From positions 1-33,464 of the forward strand of contig JBKDZN010000072.1 of the NCBI GenBank assembly GCA_047971245.1: a DNA stretch of 33,464 nucleotides, given 5' to 3'. The position numbers were made by a program, and so were the translations under genes. The notes beneath the pieces are model-generated. The model was given only the letters and a program-made list of their open reading frames with translations, was not told the DNA's origin and ran no database searches. The DNA is from CADEDH01 sp047971245 (lineage in GTDB: Bacteria > Actinomycetota > Acidimicrobiia > Acidimicrobiales > SZUA-35). Of this stretch, positions 6,772 through 14,153 are shown piece by piece (within the stretch, counting starts at the first letter, position 1; every line of letters starts with the position of its first letter).

Positions 6772-7499
6772 AGGCCTCCGAGGTGGACGGGCCCCTCGTC
6801 GGCGGGCCGGCGTTGTCGGTCGAGTTCCTCGGCGAGGCGTACCAACCCAGCGACGAGCTGGTGTTCGGTCGGACCGCGGAGCTGTCACTCGACGACAACA
6901 CGTTCCTGCACCGGCGGGCCGGGCGGTTCGTGTTGCGGCCGACCGGCTGGTGGTTGGAGAACCTCGGGGCCCGGCTCCGGCTGACCATGGTGTCGAACGA
7001 CGGCACGGTCATCGATCTCCGGCCCGGATCGGCCAACCCCCTCGTCGGGCCGGCCGGGGTCGTGTCGCTCCAGGCCGGCACCACCCGCTACGAGATGGCC
7101 TATCACCTGGCGGCGCCGGCGGCCGACGAGGTGGGCGACGGGGTCTTCGGCGACGGGGTCGACGAGGGGGCGGACACCCTGACCATGGGTCCGCCGCTCA
7201 CGCCGCGGGAGATCGACTTCGCGGTCGTCCTGGCCCGGGGGCGCCTCACCGGCCGTCTCGGCCCGCTCCCGTCACACGGGGACATCGCCCAGGTGTGGGG
7301 CGTGTCCCACAAGACGGTCGACAACACCTTCCAGCGTCTCCGCTCGAAGCTCCGTTCGTCGCGGGCCACGAGCGTCACCTCGGCCGAGACCCTGGTGGAG
7401 TACGTGGTCACCCAGGGGCTGGTCACCATGGAAGACCTGGAGTGGGCCCACCTCGACGACCCCACCGGCCCGCGTTCAGCGGCGGAACGCCGCCCCTGA
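6768..7499 (+). CDS. degenerate FHA domain fused to a helix-turn-helix DNA-binding domain
   Basis: The GTG start overlaps the CoA-transferase stop; 243 aa, cytoplasmic. Residues about 15-115 have an FHA-like pattern (L-V-F-G-R-T-A-E-L-S-L-D, W-W-L-E-N-L, L-Q-A-G-T-T). The usual S-R-x-H phosphopeptide-binding segment is replaced by L-H-R-R-A-G-R-F, so phospho-Thr binding may be altered or lost. An acidic linker (about 120-140) leads to a C-terminal LuxR/sigma-region-4-like HTH (about 143-220) with L-T-P-R-E-I-D-F and the recognition-helix-like G-V-S-H-K-T-V-D-N-T-F. It is probably a transcription regulator, perhaps responding to the Ser/Thr kinase network; its targets could include the adjacent amidase or CoA-transferase (inference). 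Confidence 0.82.
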   Translation: MKASEVDGPLVGGPALSVEFLGEAYQPSDELVFGRTAELSLDDNTFLHRRAGRFVLRPTGWWLENLGARLRLTMVSNDGTVIDLRPGSANPLVGPAGVVSLQAGTTRYEMAYHLAAPAADEVGDGVFGDGVDEGADTLTMGPPLTPREIDFAVVLARGRLTGRLGPLPSHGDIAQVWGVSHKTVDNTFQRLRSKLRSSRATSVTSAETLVEYVVTQGLVTMEDLEWAHLDDPTGPRSAAERRP

Positions 7500-7558
7500 A
7501 CCCGCGGGTTCGCGGTATCGGGACCGGAGTACGTGTGGCCGCCCCAGGGTCGGCTGCG

Positions 7559-7564
7559 TACAGT
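7559..7564 (+). promoter_or_regulatory. candidate -10 element (TACAGT) upstream of the amidase
   Basis: TACAGT lies 38 bases upstream of the amidase GTG, in the 103-bp gap after the regulator gene. It fits TANNNT; no clear -35 is visible. A start here would leave a short leader containing the GGGAG ribosome binding site. Confidence 0.3.
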
Positions 7565-7602
7565 AGGCGGGGGCTTGGCAGCGGCATTGCGGCGGGAGAC
7601 AA

Positions 7603-9021
7603 GTGAACGACTATCCGGACACCATTCATGGTCTCCTGACGGCCTATCGCCGTGGCGAGGTGACCCCGCTGGAGGTGGTCGATCATCACCTCGCCCAGAT
7701 CGCTCGGCTCGAACCGAAGCTGAACGCGTTCGCCCTGGTTGATCGGGACGGGGCCCGGGCGGCGGCGATGGAGAGCACCGCCCGCTGGCAGCAGGGAGAA
7801 CGCATCCGGGACCTGGACGGCATCCCGATGACGGTGAAGGACAATGTGGCCATGGCCGGGTTCCCGACCCGGTCGGGTTCCCGGGTGACCTCGGAGCTCA
7901 AGGCCCTGGTGGACGCACCGGTGGTGGGTCGGCTGCGGGAGGCCGGCGTGGTGTTCCTGGGCAAGACCACAACCCCGGAGTTCGGCTGGAAGGGGATGAC
8001 CGACAGCCCGCTCCACGGCCGGACCCGCAACCCGTGGAACACCGCCTACACGCCCGGTGGCTCCTCGGGCGGCGCCGCGGCCGCCCTGGCCGCCGGTATC
8101 GGGGTGGCCGCCCACGGGAACGACGGTGGCGGTTCGATCCGGATCCCGGCCAGCTATTGCGGCCTGATCGGGCTGAAGCCGACCTACGGGCGGGTTCCGC
8201 AGGCCCCGATCGAATCGCCCTACGCCACCCTGATCAGCAACGGTCCCCTGACCCGTTCGGTGGCCGATGCCGGCCTGTTGCTCAACACCATCTCGCGGCC
8301 CGACATCCGGGATTGGCACGCCCTGCCGCAGGAGTCGGTGGACTGGCGGGTGGGGATCAACGACGGCCTGCGGAGCCTGCGTATCGCCTACAGCGACTCG
8401 TTGGGGGGCGCCACCCCCGATCCCGAGGTGGGTCGGATCTGCCGGTCCCTGGCCGAACGGCTCAGTGTCGAGGGCTACGACGTGGTCGAGGTGGGCGGCA
8501 TCATCGACCCCCTCCGGCCCCAGTTCGAGAAGTTGTGGAAAGCCGGGTTCGCCAGCCGCCTGAGGTCGGTCCCTCCCGAGCGTCGCGACGATCTCGACCC
8601 GGAGTTCCGCAAGCTGGCCGAGGAGGGGCTCGACGTGGGCGTCGAGGCGCTCGACGCCGCCTTTGCCGCCCGGTCGCGGCTGGTGGTCAAGATGCGGCGC
8701 TTCCACCTCGACTACGACGTGCTGCTCACCCCGACCATGCCGACCCCGCCGCCCCTGGTCGACCAGACCTATCACGCCCCTGAGTTCGATCGTTGGGATC
8801 ACGCCGTCCCGTACACCCTGCCGTTCAATCTCACCGGCCAGCCGGCGATCTCGGTGCCGGTGGGCCTGTGCGGGACCGGGTTGCCGGTGGGGATGCAGAT
8901 CGTGGCCACCCATTTTCGTGAGGACCTGGTCCTTCGGGCGGCCCGCGCCGTGCTCGATCTGCTCGGTTGGACCTGGCCCGATTCGAACCTGGCCCGCCGG
9001 GTCGCCGTTCTCGGCGCCTGA
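7603..9021 (+). CDS. amidase signature family hydrolase
   Basis: 472 aa, GTG start with GGGAG about seven bases upstream. The Ser-cisSer-Lys triad of the family is visible: K79 (T-V-K-D-N), the cis-Ser in G-G-S154-S155-G-G and nucleophile S178 in G-G-G-S-I-R-I-P-A-S. Length and order match GatA-like and general amidases. It hydrolyses carboxamides to acid and ammonia in the cytoplasm; the substrate cannot be read from sequence. No gatB or gatC is nearby, so it is more likely catabolic than the tRNA amidotransferase subunit. It lies between the FHA-HTH regulator and an alkylsulfatase, all on the plus strand. Confidence 0.92.
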   Translation: MNDYPDTIHGLLTAYRRGEVTPLEVVDHHLAQIARLEPKLNAFALVDRDGARAAAMESTARWQQGERIRDLDGIPMTVKDNVAMAGFPTRSGSRVTSELKALVDAPVVGRLREAGVVFLGKTTTPEFGWKGMTDSPLHGRTRNPWNTAYTPGGSSGGAAAALAAGIGVAAHGNDGGGSIRIPASYCGLIGLKPTYGRVPQAPIESPYATLISNGPLTRSVADAGLLLNTISRPDIRDWHALPQESVDWRVGINDGLRSLRIAYSDSLGGATPDPEVGRICRSLAERLSVEGYDVVEVGGIIDPLRPQFEKLWKAGFASRLRSVPPERRDDLDPEFRKLAEEGLDVGVEALDAAFAARSRLVVKMRRFHLDYDVLLTPTMPTPPPLVDQTYHAPEFDRWDHAVPYTLPFNLTGQPAISVPVGLCGTGLPVGMQIVATHFREDLVLRAARAVLDLLGWTWPDSNLARRVAVLGA

Positions 9022-9084
9022 CCGTCCGGGCCTCCCGCCAACGGGCACACTCGCGGCAATGGCGACCGTGACCGGGGTCTCACC

Positions 9085-9090
9085 TAAGGT
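9085..9090 (+). promoter_or_regulatory. -10 element of a probable leaderless promoter (TAAGGT)
   Basis: TAAGGT, then six bases, then the alkylsulfatase ATG at 9097. The gene has no convincing Shine-Dalgarno, consistent with a leaderless transcript. Confidence 0.45.
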
Positions 9091-9096
9091 GGCGCG

Positions 9097-10995
9097 ATGA
9101 GCGAGACCACCGCCCCCCAGCCCCAGGCCGCCTCGTCCCACACCGCTGCCCGCAACGCCGCCGTCGCCGTCTCGTTCGACGACGCCGGGGACACCGATCG
9201 CGCCACCCGGGGCCTGATCGCCCAACACCCGACCGGCCGGATCCCCAGCCTGTCGGGGCGGGTGGCCTGGGACACCGCCCGTCACGACTTCCTGCGGACC
9301 AACCCGACGCCGCCGCCGACCGCCCACCCGGGCCTGTGGCGTCAGGCCCGCCTCAACGCCAACCACGGCCTGTTCAAGGTGGCCGACGGGATCTGGCAGG
9401 CCCGGGGCTACGACATCTCGAACATCACCTTCATCGCCGGCGACGACGGCTGGCTCATCATCGATCCCCTCACCCACGAGGAAACGGCCCGGGCCTGCCT
9501 GGAGCTGGCCAACGAGACGCTGGGGGTGCGCCCGGTCACCACGGTCATCTACACCCACAGCCACACCGACCACTACGGCGGGGTGCTGGGGGTCACCACG
9601 CCCGAGGAGGTGGCCGCCGGGAACGTCCGGATCGTCGCCCCGGACGGGTTCATGCACGAGGTGGTGGGCGAGAACGCCGTTGCGGGGCCGATCATGCTCC
9701 GGCGGGCGATGTTCCAGTTCGGCGCGGCCCTGCCGACCGGTGAGCGGGGCCATATCGACTGTGGGTTGGGGATCGCCGTGCCCCAGGGCCGGCCCGGTCT
9801 CATCGCCCCGACCGACCTGGTCACCGAAACCGGTCAGGAGATGACCCTGTCGGGGGTGCGGGTGGTGTTCCAGAACACCCCCAACGCCGAGGCCCCGGCG
9901 GAGATGAACTTCTACTTCCCGGAAAAGCGGGCCTTGTGCACGGCGGAGAACTGCACCCACACCATGCACAACCTCTACCCGATCCGGGGGGCGCTGGCCC
10001 GGGACTCCCTGGCCTGGAGCAAGTACATCCACGAAGCGCTCGGACTGTGGGGTGGCGACGCCGACCTCCTGTTCGCCAGCCACCACTGGCCACGATTCGG
10101 CAACGACGACGTGCGGGCGTTCCTCGAGATGCAGCGCGACGTCTACCGTTGGATCCACGACCAGACGATGCGGCTGGCCAACCACGGGTATGTGCCCACC
10201 GAGATCGCCGCAGCCCTCTCCCTGTCGGACTGCTTCGACCAGTCGCACGTCCAGGGGTACTACGGCACCGTCTCCCACAACTCCCGGTCGGTCTACAACC
10301 GGTACCTCGGCTGGTACGACGGCAACCCGGCCCACCTCGATCCGCTCCCGGTGGAGGACGCGGCCCGGCGCTACGTCGACATGATGGGCGGAGCCGACGC
10401 GGTGCTCAGCCGGGCCCGGGCCGACTTCGAGGCCGGGGACTACCGGTGGGTGGCCCAGGTCGTCAACCATCTCGTCTTCGCCGACCCGACCAACACCGAG
10501 GCCCGCGAGCTCCAGGCGGACACCCTGGAACAGTTGGGCTACCAGTGCGAATCGGCCACCTGGCGCAACGCCTACCTGAACGGGGCCCAGGAGCTGCGCC
10601 ACGGCAGCCCCGAGTTCCGCAACCAGGCCAGCCGCAACCTGGTCGACGCCATGGAGGCGGAGAACATCTTCGACGTGCTGGGTGTCCGCTTCGATCCGAG
10701 CCGCTTCCCCCACGAGTCCCTCACCATCAACTGGACCCTGACCGACCTGGGCGAGGACCACACGATGGGGGTCAAACACGCCGCCATCCACCACACCCCG
10801 GGGCGCCACGCACCGGACGCGGCGGCCACCATCACCCTGACCCGGCCGGTCATCTTCAGCCTGTTCGAGGACGCCAAGGGGATCGACGACGCCATCGCGG
10901 CCGGGCACCTGGTCGTCGATGGTGACGTGGGAGCGGTGCGGGACCTGTTCGGCGCCCTCGACGTGTTCTACGCCGCCAACATCGTGGAGCCCTGA
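9097..10995 (+). CDS. SdsA1-like alkylsulfatase, MBL fold with SCP2-like C-terminus
   Basis: 632 aa. It should cleave alkyl sulfate esters (such as SDS-type surfactants) to alcohol and sulfate with a binuclear zinc centre. Residues about 95-340 form the metallo-beta-lactamase domain: H154-S-H156-T-D158-H159, a downstream C-T-A-E-N-C-T-H-T-M-H-N that includes the Glu ligand, and F-A-S-H-H-W-P. A helical dimerisation domain follows (about 340-500), then an SCP2-like C-terminal domain (about 525-632) that binds the alkyl chain in this family. Length matches SdsA1 (about 630-660). Many relatives are exported, but I see no signal peptide, so it may be cytoplasmic here. A long hairpin separates it from the convergent CoA-transferase gene. 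Confidence 0.93.
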   Translation: MSETTAPQPQAASSHTAARNAAVAVSFDDAGDTDRATRGLIAQHPTGRIPSLSGRVAWDTARHDFLRTNPTPPPTAHPGLWRQARLNANHGLFKVADGIWQARGYDISNITFIAGDDGWLIIDPLTHEETARACLELANETLGVRPVTTVIYTHSHTDHYGGVLGVTTPEEVAAGNVRIVAPDGFMHEVVGENAVAGPIMLRRAMFQFGAALPTGERGHIDCGLGIAVPQGRPGLIAPTDLVTETGQEMTLSGVRVVFQNTPNAEAPAEMNFYFPEKRALCTAENCTHTMHNLYPIRGALARDSLAWSKYIHEALGLWGGDADLLFASHHWPRFGNDDVRAFLEMQRDVYRWIHDQTMRLANHGYVPTEIAAALSLSDCFDQSHVQGYYGTVSHNSRSVYNRYLGWYDGNPAHLDPLPVEDAARRYVDMMGGADAVLSRARADFEAGDYRWVAQVVNHLVFADPTNTEARELQADTLEQLGYQCESATWRNAYLNGAQELRHGSPEFRNQASRNLVDAMEAENIFDVLGVRFDPSRFPHESLTINWTLTDLGEDHTMGVKHAAIHHTPGRHAPDAAATITLTRPVIFSLFEDAKGIDDAIAAGHLVVDGDVGAVRDLFGALDVFYAANIVEP

Positions 10996-11007
10996 GCCGG
11001 ATCTGCC

Positions 11008-11055
11008 GTTCTGACCGTGGATGTTCCCGGTACTCGGAGCATCCACGGTCAGAAC
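11008..11055. terminator. bidirectional hairpin, 16-bp perfect stem
   Basis: The 16-base arm at 11008-11023 (GTTCTGACCGTGGATG) is exactly complementary to 11040-11055. Four more pairs can form inside (TTCC/GGAG with one G-U), leaving an eight-base loop. It sits between two convergent genes, 12 bases past one stop and 5 before the other, so it could end both transcripts. Confidence 0.7.
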
Positions 11056-11060
11056 CGCGG

Positions 11061-12251
11061 TCAGGCCGGGGGGCGTGGTGGGGGCAGCTCGGCGAGTTCG
11101 ACCGGGGTGTAGCCGGCCAGTTCGGTGAGCACGGCCTCGGTGTCGGCCCCGATCGCCCGGCTGGGTTCGAGCGGCCGCAGCGGGCTGCCCCGCCAACGCA
11201 GGGCGCTGTGGTGCACCGGTACCCGACCCAGTTCGGGGTGGTCGATCCAGGCGACGGCGCCACGACGGTGCAGGTCGGGATCGGCGATGACCTCCTCCAC
11301 ATTGCGCACCACCGCGGCCGGGACGTGGGCCGACTGCAGGGCTTCGGCCACCTCGGCCCGACTCCGGGTCCGGGTCCAGCCGGCAACGAGAGCGTCGACC
11401 TCGTCCATCCGCCCGGCCCGGTCGACCATCTGCCGATAACGGGGGTCGTCGACCAGGTCGTCGCGTCCGATGACGGACAGGACCGAACGCCAGTGCCGGT
11501 TGGTGGCGGCGATCAGGGCGACGTAGCCGTCGCGGCACGGGTAGGCGTCGTAGGGGGCGACGGCGAGGGCGGTGTGCTTGTTGCCGGTGCGGGGCACGGT
11601 GCCGGTCTGGAGCCAGCTGCCGGCGGCGGAGGCCAGGGTGGGGTAGGCGGCGTCGACCATGGCCACCTCGACCGCCCGGCCGACGCCGGTCCGTTCCCGC
11701 TCGTAGAGGGCGGTGACCAGGGCCGCGTAGAGGTGGGTGCCGGACAGGAAGTCGATGAAGGGCACACCGGCCTTGACCGGGGCACCGCCGGGGTGGCCGG
11801 TGACGCTCATGATGCCCATGTGGGCCTGGACCGTGATGTCCATGGCGGGTACGGCGTCGCCGGCGCCGGGGTCGTCGAGCCCGAAGCCGGTGCCGTACCC
11901 GTAGATCAGGCGGGGATTGAGGGGTCGAAGGTCGTCCCAGCCGATGCCGAGACGTTCGGGCACACCGGGGGCGAAGTTGGTCAACACCACGTCGGCGGCG
12001 GCCGCCAGGCGCCGGAGGGCACGCACCCCGGGCTCGGACTTGAGGTCAAGGGCCACCGTCTCCTTGCCACTGTTGAGCATGGCGTAGGGCAGGGACGGCC
12101 CCCGGGCCCGCAGGGTCTCGCCTCCGAGCGGTTCGATCTTGATCACCCGGGCCCCGGCCATGGCCAGCAGGAACCCGGCGTAGGGGCCCTGGTAGACCTG
12201 GCCGAGGTCGAGCACCACGACCCCGTCGAGCGGGAGGGGCCGATCGGTCAT
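11061..12251 (-). CDS. CaiB/BaiF family (class III) CoA-transferase, second copy
   Basis: 396 aa. The N-terminus V-V-V-L-D-L-G-Q-V-Y-Q-G-P, then M-A-G-A-R-V-I-K-I-E-P and the N-S-G-K-E-T-V segment are typical. The likely catalytic Asp is D167 in F-I-D-F-L-S-G-T-H. It is only distantly similar to the copy at 5539-6771, so the two probably serve different acids. Its ATG overlaps the stop of the upstream acyl-CoA dehydrogenase (ATGA), a translationally coupled pair: one enzyme activates the acid as CoA ester, the other desaturates it (inference). It is the last gene of a three-gene minus-strand operon ending at the 11008-11055 hairpin. Confidence 0.93.
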   Translation of the reverse strand: MTDRPLPLDGVVVLDLGQVYQGPYAGFLLAMAGARVIKIEPLGGETLRARGPSLPYAMLNSGKETVALDLKSEPGVRALRRLAAAADVVLTNFAPGVPERLGIGWDDLRPLNPRLIYGYGTGFGLDDPGAGDAVPAMDITVQAHMGIMSVTGHPGGAPVKAGVPFIDFLSGTHLYAALVTALYERERTGVGRAVEVAMVDAAYPTLASAAGSWLQTGTVPRTGNKHTALAVAPYDAYPCRDGYVALIAATNRHWRSVLSVIGRDDLVDDPRYRQMVDRAGRMDEVDALVAGWTRTRSRAEVAEALQSAHVPAAVVRNVEEVIADPDLHRRGAVAWIDHPELGRVPVHHSALRWRGSPLRPLEPSRAIGADTEAVLTELAGYTPVELAELPPPRPPA

Positions 12252-13420
12252 TTGTACGACCCGCCCAGCAGTTCCCGGGCCATGATCAGCCGCTGGACCT
12301 CACTCGGCCCCTCGCCGACCCGCCGGATCCGCAGCTCCCGGTACCACCGTTCCAACGGCAGGTCCTTGGTCATGCCCAGGCCGCCGTGGATCTGCATGGA
12401 GCGGTCGACGACCCGACCGGCCGCCTCGGAGGCGACGAGCTTGGCCATGGCGGCCTCGGTGCGGAACGGGAGGCCGCGATCGGCCTGGGCCGCGGCGTCG
12501 AGGATGCACCATCGGGCGTGACGGATGTCGATCTCGTTGTCGACGATCATCCACTGCACCGCCTGTTTGGCCGCCAGTGGCTCACCGAAGGTCTCGCGGG
12601 ACCGGGCCCAGTCGATGGCCATCGCCTGGGCGGAGATGGCCACGCCGAGGCACCCGGCCGCATACGGGATCCGCTGCCGGCTCAACCGGTCGTTGGCGAT
12701 GGCAAACCCCCGGTTGACCTCACCGAGCACGTTGACGCCCGGCACCCTGACCCCGTCGAGGTGGATCTCGGTGGCGTAGTGGGTGCTGCGCAGGGTGTGC
12801 ACCACCCGGACCACGTCAAACCCGGGCGCGTCGGTGTCGACGATGAAGGCCGTCACCCCGTTGCGGCCCGGATCGGCCGAGGTCCGGGCGAACACCAGGG
12901 CGTAGTCGGCGGTGTCGGCCCCGCTGATGTAGAGCTTGGAGCCGGTGAGAACCCAATCCTCCCCGTCGGGTTCGCCCCGGGTCTGGATGGCCCGGGCCGG
13001 GTCGCTCCCCCCCGACGGCTCGGTGAGGGCGAAACACCCTTTGCGCTCACCCCGGAGCGTCGGATAGAGGTAACGCTCCTTCTGGTCGTCGGTGGCCTCG
13101 TAGAGCTGGGCCAGCCCGGCACCCCCGAAGGTCCCGTAGCACGGGTTGTAGAGCCCGGCACGATGCTGGGACATCTCGATCGCCATCAAGGCCCGGGTGG
13201 TGACGTCCAGGCCGGGGCCACCGAACTCGGCCGGGATGTCGAGGCCGTAGAACCCCATCTGCTTGGTCTGCTCGACGAGCCGGGCCTGATCGGCCGGGTC
13301 GAGGGCGCCCGCGTCGGGGTCGAGCCCGGCCTCCAGGGGCACGATCTCGGTGCGGACGTAGCGCCGCACCGTCTCCACCACCAGTTCCTGCTCGTCGGTC
13401 AGTCGAAGGCCGTCGACCAT
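12248..13420 (-). CDS. acyl-CoA dehydrogenase (FAD-dependent)
   Basis: 390 aa, the usual length. It introduces a trans-2 double bond into an acyl-CoA, passing electrons to ETF. The three-part fold is visible: N-terminal helices (about 1-120) with F-G-G-P-G-L-D, a central barrel with C-F-A-L-T-E-P-S-G-G-S-D (about 130-145), and C-terminal helices with R-x-T-F-G and Q-I-H-G-G-L-G. The catalytic base is E370 in V-G-E-G-P-S, the position used by short/medium-chain enzymes. GGAG lies seven bases before the ATG, overlapping the end of the upstream gene 11 bases away. The substrate is unknown; coupling with the CoA-transferase suggests a dedicated catabolic step for one acid. Confidence 0.94.
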   Translation of the reverse strand: MVDGLRLTDEQELVVETVRRYVRTEIVPLEAGLDPDAGALDPADQARLVEQTKQMGFYGLDIPAEFGGPGLDVTTRALMAIEMSQHRAGLYNPCYGTFGGAGLAQLYEATDDQKERYLYPTLRGERKGCFALTEPSGGSDPARAIQTRGEPDGEDWVLTGSKLYISGADTADYALVFARTSADPGRNGVTAFIVDTDAPGFDVVRVVHTLRSTHYATEIHLDGVRVPGVNVLGEVNRGFAIANDRLSRQRIPYAAGCLGVAISAQAMAIDWARSRETFGEPLAAKQAVQWMIVDNEIDIRHARWCILDAAAQADRGLPFRTEAAMAKLVASEAAGRVVDRSMQIHGGLGMTKDLPLERWYRELRIRRVGEGPSEVQRLIMARELLGGSYK

Positions 13421-13431
13421 TGGTCCACTCC

Positions 13432-13800
13432 TCAGGAGGCCCGGCCGGGACGACCGGGCGATCCCGGCCTCAATCGGCCGACCGGGGCCGGATCGTCCGC
13501 GTTGCCGACCGGCACGCGGCCGGTGTCGGCTTTATGCACCATCAACAGTTCCGCGTGGCGTGACCGGTACGCGTGGGTGATCTCGTAACGGAACCTGGTC
13601 GCGCCGAGGTCGGGTCGGGCCGTGATCGCCTCGGCGATTGCGCTCCGCAGACCGAACGGGTCGAGCCCACCGCCGGTACCGATGTAGCGCACCGATCCAT
13701 CCGGTCCGGCGAGTTCGAAGACGCCGAGCTGCGCCGGGATCGCCGCCCCGGCGTCGGGTGACCAGTCGGTCCATGGCTTCACCAATCGGATCCCCATCAC
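13432..13800 (-). CDS. small GIY-YIG-like domain protein
   Basis: 122 aa. Residues about 23-41 read A-Q-L-G-V-F-E-L-A then V-R-Y-I-G-T-G-G-G, the strand-strand pattern of the GIY-YIG fold. A helix follows (F-G-L-R-S-A-I-A-E-A), then F-R-Y-E-I-T-H-A-Y with E84 in A-E-L-L-M-V-H, where the fold's metal-binding Glu would sit, and P-V-G-N, where the closing Asn is expected. I recall short stand-alone proteins of this type in several bacteria, with unproven nuclease activity. A Pro/Gly/Arg tail ends it. It is the first gene of the operon with the acyl-CoA dehydrogenase; no functional link is obvious. The ATG at 13800 is followed at once by a second ATG, so the start is uncertain by one codon. Confidence 0.7.
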   Translation of the reverse strand: MMGIRLVKPWTDWSPDAGAAIPAQLGVFELAGPDGSVRYIGTGGGLDPFGLRSAIAEAITARPDLGATRFRYEITHAYRSRHAELLMVHKADTGRVPVGNADDPAPVGRLRPGSPGRPGRAS

Positions 13801-14153
13801 GTCCCCCTGCCCGTCGAACGTCTGCCGCGCGGCCGGTGACCGCAGCCGGCCACTGCGGTGCTCCCTTGGGGTCTCTTGCTAGCCGCTCCGTCCGGCCGCC
13901 GTCCAGCCACCGCGGTCGACCCCGGGTCGGTCCAACGCCTGATCGGAGGGGCCGCGAACGCCTCGCGACAACCGCAGAGATAACGATCCGTTTGATTCTG
14001 TGGGGCGTCTCGTCAGTACCCGAACGGGCGGGTAGCGTTGCTGGGGTCCGGCGATATGGCGGCCCATCCCAACTGTGTCCCGTATGGCCCCAGCGGGCTC
14101 CTTCTTCGACCGGGCAATTGTCCGGCCAGCAGTCCGCGACCAGGAGAAATCCG
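13801..14153. other. 353-bp gap between divergent genes, with a 7-bp hairpin
   Basis: This holds the promoters of the minus-strand operon and of the pseudokinase gene. ACCGCAG (13839-13845) and CTGCGGT (13853-13859) form a perfect inverted repeat with a seven-base loop, close to the minus-strand start. TAGCGT at 14033-14038 could be a -10 for the pseudokinase, with no clear -35. I see no RNA gene and no credible small ORF. Confidence 0.4.

Noticed and set aside
7423..11538. A 1371-codon minus-strand open frame
   Set aside because: It lies antisense to the amidase and alkylsulfatase and is rich in Gly, Arg, Val, Pro and His with no motif. It reflects the third-position GC bias of the plus-strand genes.
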